Below, piece by piece: positions 27,069-35,523 of a stretch of 64,000 nt of DNA. The notes under the pieces were generated by a model, which did not search any database, was not told the origin of the DNA, and saw nothing but the letters and a program-made list of their open reading frames with translations. The stretch's first letter is position 1. Every line of letters starts with the position of its first letter. The stretch is from an uncultured Bacteroidales bacterium (lineage in GTDB: Bacteria; Bacteroidota; Bacteroidia; Bacteroidales; F082), in the NCBI GenBank assembly GCA_937896505.1, contig CALBNP010000063.1:1-64000 (forward strand). The letters run 5' to 3'. Position numbers and translations under genes: made by a program.

Positions 27069-29357
27069 TTAGAAATAATAGCCCAAACTGAAATATGCTA
27101 AGAACGATTTGGTCAGGTCGCTCCATTGACCTTCAAGCGAAATAGGCCCAACGCCGGTGTCGATTGTGTATTTGAGTCCATAGCCCCAGTTGTCATGTGC
27201 TTCGCTGCTGTTGAAATATTTCAGGATTTTGTCGGAATGACGCAGGTAGTTGCATGTTCCGGTAATATAGTGTTTCCTGAAAAGTCTGAATCTGACATCA
27301 AATCTGGCAATCGTGGTAAAGTTTTTTGTCTTGTTTGTGAAGAGCGAACCGACGAATGGCAATTGATGGTCGAGGTAGCGCCCCGCATTAGCACCGCCAA
27401 CGAAGTTGTGGCTGATATCCAGGATGTTATTGCCGATGATTTCGTTAATGTAAATTTGTGGAACCAAGGTGATGCGCCAATCGCCAGGCGTGAAATATGA
27501 TTTCCATGACAGCAAAATGTCGCCGTAACGTTCTTGCTTGTTCTTGCCAAAGTTCATGTCGCCATTTAAGGTCACTTTAGTGCCGTGGTTTGCAAAGAAA
27601 GCGTTGTCGGTGCTTTCATATTGTGCCCTGAAGTAAGGCCCGAAATAATAGTCGTCAAGCACTGAATTCAAATTCGGCAGCTTGATGTGTGGTAAAATAG
27701 TATATTGGAAACCGGCGGCAACATTGAATTTAAATAAGTGAAATTCGGAAATGTAGATGCAGAATTTATTGCTGCGGAAAAAGACGTTCTCTAGATGGTC
27801 TTTGTCGATATAGGTCTTGAAGTCGGTGGAATGGTATGCGTAGGAGACGCTGATTTTGTTAACGCCTCTATTTGCCCATGTGAGAGTCGTGTTAATGTAA
27901 GGATTATAGCCGAGTTTGGTGGTGAAATCCAATTTTATTCCAGTGAGTCGGTTGCGGTTGAGGTTGATGTTGAGCAGCACGGAAGCGCTTTCTTCGGTGT
28001 CGTATCTGAATCCGAAGCCCAAGGTGTGCGGTTCTGATTTTTTCAGCTTAAGGTTGAGGTCGAAAGCCTCGATGGTGTCGTTGGCTTTCTCGTTTTCCGC
28101 TTCTTTAATGGTGTAGGTGACTTCGCTGTATGAACCGGTTCCTTTGAAAGTCTCAATCGCGCTTTCGATTTCTTCGCCTTTTATGATTGCCCCTTCTTCG
28201 AGATTGCTTTTTCTGCGAAGCCAATTGCTTTCTCTTTGGCTGATGTTATCACCGAAATTGATGGAATTGATGATGATGTAATCGTCGTCGATATATCTGG
28301 CTTTCGGCCTTGTGTGCGTGTGTTCGATAGGTCCGTAGGCGTCGATTTGTTGTTTCAGTGCCAAAAGTACTTCTTCGTTTTGCTTCGCTGCTTGGTAACC
28401 ACGTTGAATCAGGGTGTCGATAGACGATTTGTCGAAACTCAATGTGTTGTAGCCTTTGATGTTGGGGTGGATGTAGATGTCGCACATTTTACGGTTTGCT
28501 TCGGCTTTCTCTTCGCCGGTGATGTTGACGAGTTGTAGCGCGAGTTGCGGCAGCGACTTCAGTTGGTCGTCGCCAACCACCACTTCGTCGGCGACTTCGA
28601 TACCGATAACGATGTCGGCTCCCATTGCCTTGCAGACATCGACGGGAACATTGTTCACCAATCCACCATCGACGAGATGCATCCCATTGATTCTGACGGG
28701 TTCGAATACACCAGGGATGGCCATGCTCGCACGCATGGCAATAGGCATACGCCCGCTTCTCATCACGACTTCCTTGCCGTCTCTGATGTTGGTGGCCACA
28801 CAAGCGAAAGGAATGGGCAGGTTGTCGAAACTGATGGAATCCTGATAGCCTACGCAAAGGCTGTTGAACAGGTTGGTGAGTTTCGACCCGTCGATGAACG
28901 AACTGGGCAGCGACGACAGCAGGGCGTGTTGGTCAATGCCGGTGAAAATGTGCTTTGATTCTCCATCTATGAAATTGAAGGGAATGGTCAGTAAATAGGT
29001 GCTCTTGAGGTGCCGGTCTTCTGACGACATCTTGTCGCGGCTGATGTTGTTGCTCATGTAAATGTTCCAGTCGAGATTGGCAATGAGCGTGTCGAGTTCG
29101 TTGGCCGAATAGCCCAATGAATACATGCCTCCGATGATCGAGCCCATACTCGTGCCGGCAATGTAATCGATGGGCAAACCGATTTCCTCCAAGTATTTCA
29201 AGATGCCAATGTGTGCCGAGCCTTTGGCACCGCCGCCACTAAGCACCAAGCCGATTTTTGGACGTTCGGATTGGTTTTTAGGACTCGAATTGGTTTGTGA
29301 TTGTGCGGTAACTGAAAGTAAAATGCAGATTGATAAAACGATATACTTAAACTTCAT
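27069..29357 (-). CDS. Patatin-like phospholipase fused to an outer-membrane beta-barrel
   Basis: The 762-residue protein has a signal peptide (residues 1-21, ending TAQSQ). The patatin domain has the oxyanion loop GGGAKG (41-46), nucleophile elbow GTSMG with Ser70, and catalytic Asp in DGG (D230). A POTRA-like segment (~360-440) precedes a 16-strand-type barrel to the C-terminus, which ends in Phe, as expected for BamA-assembled barrels. The layout is that of type Vd/PlpD-like proteins or the Bacteroidetes NTE family: a lipid hydrolase at or across the outer membrane. Confidence 0.92.
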   Translation of the reverse strand: MKFKYIVLSICILLSVTAQSQTNSSPKNQSERPKIGLVLSGGGAKGSAHIGILKYLEEIGLPIDYIAGTSMGSIIGGMYSLGYSANELDTLIANLDWNIYMSNNISRDKMSSEDRHLKSTYLLTIPFNFIDGESKHIFTGIDQHALLSSLPSSFIDGSKLTNLFNSLCVGYQDSISFDNLPIPFACVATNIRDGKEVVMRSGRMPIAMRASMAIPGVFEPVRINGMHLVDGGLVNNVPVDVCKAMGADIVIGIEVADEVVVGDDQLKSLPQLALQLVNITGEEKAEANRKMCDIYIHPNIKGYNTLSFDKSSIDTLIQRGYQAAKQNEEVLLALKQQIDAYGPIEHTHTRPKARYIDDDYIIINSINFGDNISQRESNWLRRKSNLEEGAIIKGEEIESAIETFKGTGSYSEVTYTIKEAENEKANDTIEAFDLNLKLKKSEPHTLGFGFRYDTEESASVLLNINLNRNRLTGIKLDFTTKLGYNPYINTTLTWANRGVNKISVSYAYHSTDFKTYIDKDHLENVFFRSNKFCIYISEFHLFKFNVAAGFQYTILPHIKLPNLNSVLDDYYFGPYFRAQYESTDNAFFANHGTKVTLNGDMNFGKNKQERYGDILLSWKSYFTPGDWRITLVPQIYINEIIGNNILDISHNFVGGANAGRYLDHQLPFVGSLFTNKTKNFTTIARFDVRFRLFRKHYITGTCNYLRHSDKILKYFNSSEAHDNWGYGLKYTIDTGVGPISLEGQWSDLTKSFLAYFSLGYYF

Positions 29358-29381
29358 AAGAATGGATTTTTATTTTTTTTG

Positions 29382-29389
29382 CAAAGGTA
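29382..29389 (-). promoter_or_regulatory. Minus-7 promoter element of the patatin gene
   Basis: The minus strand reads TACCTTTG, fitting TAnnTTTG, 25 bases upstream of the ATG at 29357. The opposite-strand porX promoter is 36 bases away, making this a compact divergent control region. Confidence 0.5.
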
Positions 29390-29424
29390 CTATTTTTTTT
29401 GATGGGAGAATAGCGGCGAAATGT

Positions 29425-29432
29425 TATTTTTG
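29425..29432 (+). promoter_or_regulatory. Minus-7 promoter element of porX
   Basis: TATTTTTG, TAnnTTTG consensus, lies about 128 nt upstream of the porX ATG at 29560. No gene is visible between them. Confidence 0.45.
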
Positions 29433-29559
29433 CAAACCGTTGGAAAATAGGACAAACAGTGACTGCAACCGAAAATCTTGTGGCTTGTCATACCAGAAAG
29501 CGTAATTGTGCGTTATGAGGTAAATGACTTTGTTTTGCATGACTGAAAATAATAGAGCA

Positions 29560-31113
29560 ATGGAAAAAACGACAATACTTTGGGCTGACGACGAGATTGA
29601 CCTCCTCAAGCCCCATATCATGTTTCTCGAACAAAAAGGTTATGAAGTAGTTACGGCTAATAATGGTTCTGATGCCATCGACTTGGTGCGTGCCCAGCGC
29701 TTCGATATTGTCTTCCTCGACGAACAGATGCCTGGCATTTCGGGCATCGAGGCACTCGAGGTCATCAAGCATGACTTCCCGAATTTGCCTGTCGTGATGA
29801 TTACAAAAAGCGAGGAAGAACGGATTATGGAAGATGCAATCGGTTCGAACATAGCCGATTATCTTATCAAGCCGGTGAATCCGAACCAGATTCTGCTGTC
29901 GCTGAAACGTAATCTTGAGAACCGGAAGTTGCGCGACGAAAAATCGTCTTTGGGCTATCAGCAGGAGTTCAGGAAAATCAGCATGGACCTGAACAACAAC
30001 CTCAATGCCGACGAATGGATTGACGTTTATAAAAACCTTGTACGTTGGGAATTGGAATTGCAAAAGTCGTCAGACGAAGGCATCAAAAGTATTCTGTCCG
30101 ACCAGAAACAGGAGGCCAACAGCATCTTTACCCGTTTTGTCGAACGCAACTACATCGACTGGATACAGGGCAACAAACAAAAGCCTGTGATGTCGCATAC
30201 CCTTGTCCGTGATAAGGTGCTGCCGCATCTTGATGACAATGACAAACCGCTGTTCCTCATTGTGATTGACAATCTTCGTTACGACCAATGGAAAGCCATC
30301 CAGCCACTGATTGAATCCTATTTCCACGTTGATGCTGACGATGTGTATTTCAGCATCTTGCCGACTACGACGCAGTATGCACGAAATGCCCTCTTCGCAG
30401 GTTTGATGCCTCTCGAAATCCGTCGCCGTTATCCGAAATGGTGGGTCGATGAGGAAGACGAGGGTACCAAGAATCAGTTCGAAAACGAGCTTTTGGGTGA
30501 ACAGCTGAAGCGCTTTGGAAAGAATGTGAAGTACTCTTATAATAAGGTGCTCAATTTGCAGGCAGGCAAAAAGCTCTACGAACAGATGTCGAACCTGATG
30601 CAAAACAAGCTGAATGTCATCGTCTATAATTTCGTCGATATGCTGTCGCACGCCCGTACCGAAATGGAAATCATCCGCGAGTTGGCCGACGACGAGGAGG
30701 CCTATCGCTCGCTCATGCTCTCGTGGTTTGAGCATTCTAGTCTCTTCGACATGATGCGCTTCATCGCCGACAAGAAATGCGACATGATGATTACCACCGA
30801 CCATGGCTCCACATACGTGAAAAATCCAGTCAAGTTGTTGGGCGACCGTGAGGTGAATACGAATTTGCGTTACAAGTATGGCAAGAACATGAAATACAAC
30901 GCGAAAGAGGTGTTCGAGGTGAAAGACCCTGAAAAGATTTTCCTGCCGCGTGTCAACCTCAGCACTTGCTATGTGTTTGCTGGCGATAACGATTTCTTCG
31001 CTTATCCCAACAACTACAACTATTATGTGAACTATTACCGCAACACCTTCCAGCATGGCGGCATCTCGATGAGCGAAATGCTGATTCCGATTGCGCATCT
31101 GACGGCGAAATAA
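29560..31113 (+). CDS. porX: Response regulator PorX (receiver plus PglZ phosphatase-like domain)
   Basis: The 517-residue protein starts MEKTTILWADDE, the receiver domain with acidic pocket and phospho-acceptor D54 (VFLDEQMPG), T82 and K104. A central helical region follows, then a C-terminal PglZ/alkaline-phosphatase-superfamily domain (LFLIVIDNLRYDQW, TTDHGSTYVKNP, ending HGGISMSEMLIPI). PorX controls expression of the type IX secretion system with sensor PorY and can act as a phosphodiesterase. The ATG at 29560 gives the normal length; 29524 would add a short unrelated leader. Confidence 0.96.
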   Translation: MEKTTILWADDEIDLLKPHIMFLEQKGYEVVTANNGSDAIDLVRAQRFDIVFLDEQMPGISGIEALEVIKHDFPNLPVVMITKSEEERIMEDAIGSNIADYLIKPVNPNQILLSLKRNLENRKLRDEKSSLGYQQEFRKISMDLNNNLNADEWIDVYKNLVRWELELQKSSDEGIKSILSDQKQEANSIFTRFVERNYIDWIQGNKQKPVMSHTLVRDKVLPHLDDNDKPLFLIVIDNLRYDQWKAIQPLIESYFHVDADDVYFSILPTTTQYARNALFAGLMPLEIRRRYPKWWVDEEDEGTKNQFENELLGEQLKRFGKNVKYSYNKVLNLQAGKKLYEQMSNLMQNKLNVIVYNFVDMLSHARTEMEIIRELADDEEAYRSLMLSWFEHSSLFDMMRFIADKKCDMMITTDHGSTYVKNPVKLLGDREVNTNLRYKYGKNMKYNAKEVFEVKDPEKIFLPRVNLSTCYVFAGDNDFFAYPNNYNYYVNYYRNTFQHGGISMSEMLIPIAHLTAK

Positions 31114-31141
31114 ACTATCTTTGCGGCCAAAATTTTTGGAA

Positions 31142-31576
31142 ATGTCAACGAAGGAATTTCATATCAATGGCGTCGATGAACTCGGTCAGGTGGCCGACTA
31201 TCTGATTTCGTTGCGCAACGAGTCGGACATCATCGCTTTTTACGGTCTGATGGGTGCCGGAAAGACCACGCTAATCAAGAACTTGTGCCACAAGATGGGG
31301 GTTACCGATGAGGTCAACAGCCCGACTTTCGCTATCGTCAATGAATATGTCACGATTGAAGGTGAATCGGTATATCATTTTGATTTCTATAGAATTAAGA
31401 AATTGGAAGAAGTCTTTGACATTGGCTACGACAACTATTTCTACAGCGGCAACCTCTGCCTTTTGGAATGGCCCGAAATGATTGACCCGCTGATGCCCGA
31501 CCGTTTCATCCGTGTGGAAATCGCCTTGTGCGAGACCGATGACAGTAGGAAAATTTCAGTTTCGATTTGCGATTGA
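31142..31576 (+). CDS. tsaE: tRNA threonylcarbamoyladenosine biosynthesis protein TsaE
   Basis: The 144-residue P-loop ATPase contains GLMGAGKTTLIKNLC and the TsaE hallmarks SPTFAIVNEY and HFDFYRI, plus LLEWPE. With TsaB and TsaD it makes the t6A modification of ANN-decoding tRNAs. The ATG at 31142 follows a TATCTTTG promoter element (31116-31123). It lies 28 nt after porX. Its stop codon is 12 nt before the promoter of the MntA/HepT pair. Confidence 0.94.
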   Translation: MSTKEFHINGVDELGQVADYLISLRNESDIIAFYGLMGAGKTTLIKNLCHKMGVTDEVNSPTFAIVNEYVTIEGESVYHFDFYRIKKLEEVFDIGYDNYFYSGNLCLLEWPEMIDPLMPDRFIRVEIALCETDDSRKISVSICD

Positions 31577-31595
31577 GAAAAAAGTTGTATGTTTG
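31566..31595 (+). promoter_or_regulatory. Promoter of the MntA/HepT pair (minus-33 TTTG, minus-7 TATGTTTG)
   Basis: TTTG at 31566-31569 and TATGTTTG at 31588-31595 are separated by 18 nt, an almost ideal Bacteroidetes promoter. The first element lies inside the 3' end of tsaE. The start codon of the nucleotidyltransferase is 18 nt downstream. Confidence 0.6.
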
Positions 31596-31613
31596 CGTCA
31601 TAATTCTTTGTGT

Positions 31614-31931
31614 ATGAATCCAGAAGAAGTAATAGGGAAAATTCAAGAAGTGGCTTCTGATACTTTGCCGAAAGATGCGAGGCTTTTGCTGTATGGTTCG
31701 CGTGCAAGAGGCGATGCAAAAGAAGATTCTGATTGGGATTTGCTGATTCTTTTGAACAAAGAGAGTTTGGAAAATTCTGATTATGACCGGTTTGTATTTC
31801 CATTTACTTATTTGGGATGGACTATTGGGGAAATGATAATCCCAGTTGTTTATTCGATGAAGGATTGGTCAGAAAACTACTATTTCCCTTTCTGTCAGAA
31901 AGTTGAACGCGATAAAATAGTCTTGGCATGA
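31614..31931 (+). CDS. mntA: MntA-type nucleotidyltransferase (antitoxin-like)
   Basis: The 105-residue protein is a minimal nucleotidyltransferase: the GSRARGD motif (residues 28-34) and the catalytic Asp pair D40 and D42 in SDWDLL. In known MntA/HepT pairs this enzyme AMPylates the HEPN partner and neutralises it. The frame is open further upstream, but the ATG at 31614 follows the promoter. It overlaps the HEPN gene by ATGA. Confidence 0.9.
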   Translation: MNPEEVIGKIQEVASDTLPKDARLLLYGSRARGDAKEDSDWDLLILLNKESLENSDYDRFVFPFTYLGWTIGEMIIPVVYSMKDWSENYYFPFCQKVERDKIVLA

Positions 31932-32326
31932 GTCTGACTGATGAACAGAGGTCGGTTATGGTGTCCTTGGAATATGAAAGGGCTTTGTCCATTTTCTCTC
32001 AGATTGAACCTCTAAAGCAGTTGGGCTTTTGGGATAATGTGGCTAATAGATTGTATTATTCACTTTTCCATGCAGTTACGGCATTTCTGATTCATGATGG
32101 AATTAGTGTAGGCACCCATAAAGGTGCTGCTCAGAAATTTGGTCAGCATTATGTTGTCTCGGGTCGTTTTTCGCTTGACGAAGGTAGATTGTATTCTCAA
32201 TTGCAGACATTGAGGGAAAAAAGTGATTATAATTGTGCTTTTCAAGTTGGTTCCTTGAATGTCGAACCCATGATTATTCCAACTGAGGCTCTTATAAAAC
32301 ATATTGGAAACTACCTCGGTTTATGA
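31928..32326 (+). CDS. hepT: HEPN-domain protein (HepT-like toxin)
   Basis: The 132-residue all-helical protein has the HEPN RNase signature R-x6-H: R41 and H48 in RLYYSLFHAV. Toxins of this family cut RNA and are paired with MNT nucleotidyltransferases, as here. The pattern differs from the better-studied R-x4-H-x-Y HepT form, so the neutralisation details may differ. The gene overlaps mntA upstream and aroB downstream, each by four bases, so it is embedded in a housekeeping operon. Confidence 0.85.
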   Translation: MSLTDEQRSVMVSLEYERALSIFSQIEPLKQLGFWDNVANRLYYSLFHAVTAFLIHDGISVGTHKGAAQKFGQHYVVSGRFSLDEGRLYSQLQTLREKSDYNCAFQVGSLNVEPMIIPTEALIKHIGNYLGL

Positions 32327-33303
32327 CTATTGAAAATTATTCCTCAGTTTATATTCTGACTGATAAAAATGTTGCACCATTTTGGTTGCCAGAGGTTTGC
32401 CATTGGTTGAACTGTCCTGACGCAATCGAAATCGTCATCAAGGAAGGAGAGGAGCAGAAGAACCTGCAAACTGTTCAACGCATTTGGAAGACCTTGATGA
32501 AACACCATGCCGATCGTCACTCGTTGCTAATCAATCTGGGCGGTGGCGTGATCTGTGATTTGGGTGGATTTGCGGCTTCAACCTTCATGCGCGGCATCGA
32601 TTTCATCAACGTCCCGACTACCTTGCTGGCCATGGTGGATGCGTCGATAGGTGGAAAGTCGGGCATCGATTTTGGCGGTTGTAAAAACCAAATCGGTACC
32701 TTTGCCCAACCCAAGGAAATATGCTGTTTCCCAACGACTTTAATGACTTTGCCGCAACGCGAAATTCTTTCTGGTCTGGCCGAGATGATGAAGTATGGCT
32801 TCATTGCCGATGCCGAATTGCTGAAGGTCGATTTGGATAACTTCGAGGATTATATTTCGCGTTGTGCTGACATCAAGAAACGCATCGTGGCTGATGACCC
32901 ACAGGAACATGGCCGACGAAAAGTCTTGAATTTTGGTCACACTTTGGGCCATGCGTTCGAGAGCTTTTCCTTGACGACGGGTTTGCCTCTGCGTCATGGT
33001 GAGGCTGTGGCATTGGGGATGTGGTGCGCCTTGTGGCTTTCGGTGCAACAATGTGGCCTTGACGAAACCATTCTGCACGATTGCGAACGAAAGCTTCCAA
33101 TACTTTTGGGCGAAGCGAAAGTAACTATGAATGAGCAAGATATTGATGCGATAATGGCCTTTTTGACTCACGATAAGAAGAATTTTGGCGAGCAGATTCG
33201 TTTCGTTCTACTTGAAGCTGTTGGCAAACCTCTTATTGACCAGCAAGTGCCTGAAAATCTGATTCGTGAGTCGGTAATGGAATTGTTGAAAGTCGTGGGA
33301 TGA
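32323..33303 (+). CDS. aroB: 3-dehydroquinate synthase
   Basis: The 326-residue enzyme has the NAD-binding glycine segment GGGVICDLGGFAA and DASIGGKSGIDF, and the metal-binding residues expected around FGHTLGHAFE and RHGEAVALGM. It makes 3-dehydroquinate in the shikimate pathway. It is about 25 residues shorter at the N-terminus than common AroB proteins but no upstream in-frame ATG extends it. It starts within the HEPN stop codon (ATGA) and overlaps aroA by ATGA. Confidence 0.95.
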   Translation: MTIENYSSVYILTDKNVAPFWLPEVCHWLNCPDAIEIVIKEGEEQKNLQTVQRIWKTLMKHHADRHSLLINLGGGVICDLGGFAASTFMRGIDFINVPTTLLAMVDASIGGKSGIDFGGCKNQIGTFAQPKEICCFPTTLMTLPQREILSGLAEMMKYGFIADAELLKVDLDNFEDYISRCADIKKRIVADDPQEHGRRKVLNFGHTLGHAFESFSLTTGLPLRHGEAVALGMWCALWLSVQQCGLDETILHDCERKLPILLGEAKVTMNEQDIDAIMAFLTHDKKNFGEQIRFVLLEAVGKPLIDQQVPENLIRESVMELLKVVG

Positions 33304-34493
33304 AAACCATAAGATGCGACATACAATTGCCTGCTTCAAAAAGCGAAAGCAATCGTGCCTTGACGATTGCTGCATATGGTGGTTTTGCTCCTAATATTCA
33401 AAACTTTTCTGAGTCAAACGATACGCAACTGCTGAAACACGTTTTTGAGGATTTGGGCAAAAGTGAAACCGTCGATGTTCAGGATTGTGGTGCGGCAGCA
33501 CGTTTTATGCTCACTTTTCTTGCCTGTCACGAAGGGCATTGGCTGCTGACGGGAATCGAGCGGATGAAGCAACGACCTATGCAAGATTTGATAGTAGCGC
33601 TTCGTGATTTGGGCGCTGATATTCAATGCCTTGGCAAAGATGCTTTCCTACCCGTCGTGATAGAAGGTAAACCGCTTCGTGGTGGAAAAGTCGCGGTCGA
33701 TGTGACACGCAGCAGTCAGTTTGCGTCATCCTTGCTTTTGGCGGCTCCGATGTGGCCAAATGGCTTGGAACTTGAATTGAAAGGCGAACTGAATTCGATG
33801 CCCTATATCGAAATGACTATCAATATGATGCGCCATTTTGGAGCAAATGTTGAACGAAAAGAGCGAAAGGTCGTTGTCGAGCCGAAACTTTATTGCCCAA
33901 CATCATTCGTCGTGGAACCTGATTGGTCGGCAGCTTCGTATTGGTATGAGATTGCCGCGTTTAGCGATGAATGTGACATCTTATTGAAAGACTTGCCGTT
34001 GCAGTCGCTTCAAGGCGATGCGAAGATGGCAAAGATGGCAGAACAGTTGGGTGTACAGACCATTGCTGAAAAAGCTGGTCTGAGGTTGAAAAAAATACCA
34101 TTTGCATCGGAAAATCTTTTTTTCAACTTTTCCGATTCTCCCGACTTGTTCCCGGCTGTCGTGGCAGCGTGTGCGGGCTTGGAACTCGAAGCGCATTTTG
34201 CAGGAGTCAAGAATCTTTCTTCAAAGGAATCGGATAGGGTAGAGGCCATGAAGACGGAACTGTCAAAAATAGGAGTGCAGTTGGTGAAAATCTCTGAAAA
34301 TGAGTTGGAACTATTGCCTTCTGTTTTGCAGAAAAATGATTGTAAAGGATTGATATTCAATACTTATAATGACCATCGCATAGCCATGGCTCTGGCTCCT
34401 TTGCGTTTGAAATTGGGTTGCGTTGAAATAGACCATCCTAAAGTAGTGGCAAAATCGTATCCTGATTTTTGGGAAGATTTCGATAAACTTTAG
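33300..34493 (+). CDS. aroA: 3-phosphoshikimate 1-carboxyvinyltransferase (EPSP synthase)
   Basis: The 397-residue protein carries the phosphate-binding LPASKSESNRALTIAA, the RFMLTFLAC segment, and the C-terminal YNDHRIAMALAPL. It adds enolpyruvate to shikimate-3-phosphate. It overlaps aroB by four bases, so the two aromatic-pathway enzymes are translationally coupled. The loop that sets glyphosate sensitivity cannot be classed with confidence by eye. Confidence 0.95.
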   Translation: MKTIRCDIQLPASKSESNRALTIAAYGGFAPNIQNFSESNDTQLLKHVFEDLGKSETVDVQDCGAAARFMLTFLACHEGHWLLTGIERMKQRPMQDLIVALRDLGADIQCLGKDAFLPVVIEGKPLRGGKVAVDVTRSSQFASSLLLAAPMWPNGLELELKGELNSMPYIEMTINMMRHFGANVERKERKVVVEPKLYCPTSFVVEPDWSAASYWYEIAAFSDECDILLKDLPLQSLQGDAKMAKMAEQLGVQTIAEKAGLRLKKIPFASENLFFNFSDSPDLFPAVVAACAGLELEAHFAGVKNLSSKESDRVEAMKTELSKIGVQLVKISENELELLPSVLQKNDCKGLIFNTYNDHRIAMALAPLRLKLGCVEIDHPKVVAKSYPDFWEDFDKL

Positions 34494-34624
34494 TATTGAT
34501 AATTTGCTATGATTATTCTTTTTAACACATTCATTCATAGATTATTAATTGAATTTTTCCAATGGTACCCCTTTTCTGTGTTAAAATAAATTAACTTCAC
34601 ATTCTCTGTTTTTTTTTTTTTGCA

Positions 34625-34653
34625 TTTGGTTGAGAAATATTTCAGTATTTTTG
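34625..34653 (+). promoter_or_regulatory. Promoter upstream of the Fe-S-binding gene
   Basis: TTTG at 34625-34628 and TATTTTTG at 34646-34653 are 17 nt apart, in the 180-nt gap after aroA. The rest of this gap is AT-rich, with a 13-T run near 34609-34621 that may help terminate the aro transcript. No gene is seen in it. Confidence 0.55.
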
Positions 34654-34673
34654 CGAAATTTTTGTGATAAAGA

Positions 34674-35390
34674 ATGATAGTAGATTTATTTGTTCCATGC
34701 ATTATCGACCAGTTTTTCCCTCAAGTGGCCGCCAATACAGTAAAGGTGCTTGAACGCGCTGGTGTTGAGGTGAAATACAACCCCGAGCAGACTTGCTGTG
34801 GGAGGTTTGCTTACAATGCTGGTTGTGTGGAAGATGCAAAGATATTGGGTGAAAAATTCTTGGATGATTTCCAGGAAGAGCGTCCAGTAGTGGCTCCCAC
34901 TGCCGCTTGCGTCCATTATATCAAGAAACACTATCCTGAACTTTATTATAATACCTCTAACCATTTGGTGTTCAAGAAGTTCATCAATAGCTTGTTTGAA
35001 ATTACTGATTTTTTGGTCAACCAACTGCATTTTGATGATTTTGGCGCTGAGTTCCCATATAAAGTGACTTATCACGATAGCTGCAGCGCTCGTCAGATGG
35101 GCTTGGGTAAGGAGGCAAGACAGCTTCTTTCGAAGGTGAAAGGCTTGGAACTGATTGAGATGAAGCAGACTGATATGTGCTGCGGTGCTGACCTCACGAT
35201 GCAGTTGAACCACGAACCGCTTGCCGTTGGCATGGCGACGCACAAAATCAAGAACGCCTTGAACACGGGAGCCGATTATATCGTCTCGACCGATATGAAT
35301 TGCCTGATGCACCAGAAATCGGTGTTGGATGCCACGAAATACCCGATTAGGGTTGTCCATATTGCTGATGTGTTGGCTTCTGGATGGTGA
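34674..35390 (+). CDS. LutA/YkgE-like (Fe-S)-binding oxidoreductase subunit
   Basis: The 238-residue protein has two CCG-type cysteine motifs: TCCGRFAYNAG (with an upstream Cys in FVPCIIDQFFP) and DMCCGADL (with CSARQMG upstream). This duplicated CCG domain is the one found in LutA, YkgE and heterodisulfide-reductase-type proteins that move electrons from lactate or other 2-hydroxy acids. The usual lutB and lutC partners are not adjacent, so it is an orphan subunit here and the substrate is unknown. Confidence 0.88.
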   Translation: MIVDLFVPCIIDQFFPQVAANTVKVLERAGVEVKYNPEQTCCGRFAYNAGCVEDAKILGEKFLDDFQEERPVVAPTAACVHYIKKHYPELYYNTSNHLVFKKFINSLFEITDFLVNQLHFDDFGAEFPYKVTYHDSCSARQMGLGKEARQLLSKVKGLELIEMKQTDMCCGADLTMQLNHEPLAVGMATHKIKNALNTGADYIVSTDMNCLMHQKSVLDATKYPIRVVHIADVLASGW

Positions 35391-35408
35391 TTTAGTGGAA
35401 AATGCTAA

Positions 35409-35462
35409 AGTGGAGAGTTGAAAGTGGAGAGTTGGAAGTGGAGAGTTGGAAGTGGAGAGTTG
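35409..35462 (+). repeat. 14-bp tandem repeat AGTGGAGAGTTGGA (about four copies)
   Basis: Four consecutive units start at 35409, 35423, 35437 and 35451 with one substitution in the first (TTGAA). Degenerate relatives flank it upstream (AGTGGAAAATGCTAA, from 35394) and reappear after the next gene at 36089-36113. Such GTGGAGAGTTG-type runs occur between Bacteroidetes genes; function unknown. No coding potential is seen in them. Confidence 0.85.
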
Positions 35463-35472
35463 ACGCTATATG

Positions 35473-35502
35473 TCTTTGCGAGGAGGAACGACGAAGCAAA
35501 CT
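35473..35502 (+). repeat. REP-like interspersed element
   Basis: TCTTTGCGAGGAGGAACGAC followed by GAAGCAAACT resembles the widely dispersed TTGCGAGGAGGAACGACGAA-type repeat seen in many bacterial intergenic regions. It lies between the Fe-S gene and wbpD. The in-frame ATG at 35470 inside it makes an artificial extension of wbpD. Confidence 0.6.
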
Positions 35503-35523
35503 AGACAAAAATTGAAAGAAAAA

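Noticed and set aside
30070..31098. 342-codon open frame on the minus strand opposite porX
   Set aside because: Fully antisense to a well-supported gene; His- and Val-rich composition typical of a reverse-frame shadow.
35470..35523. Upstream start for wbpD (MSLRGGTTKQ...)
   Set aside because: The extension is translated from a REP-like repeat and is not part of the acetyltransferase.
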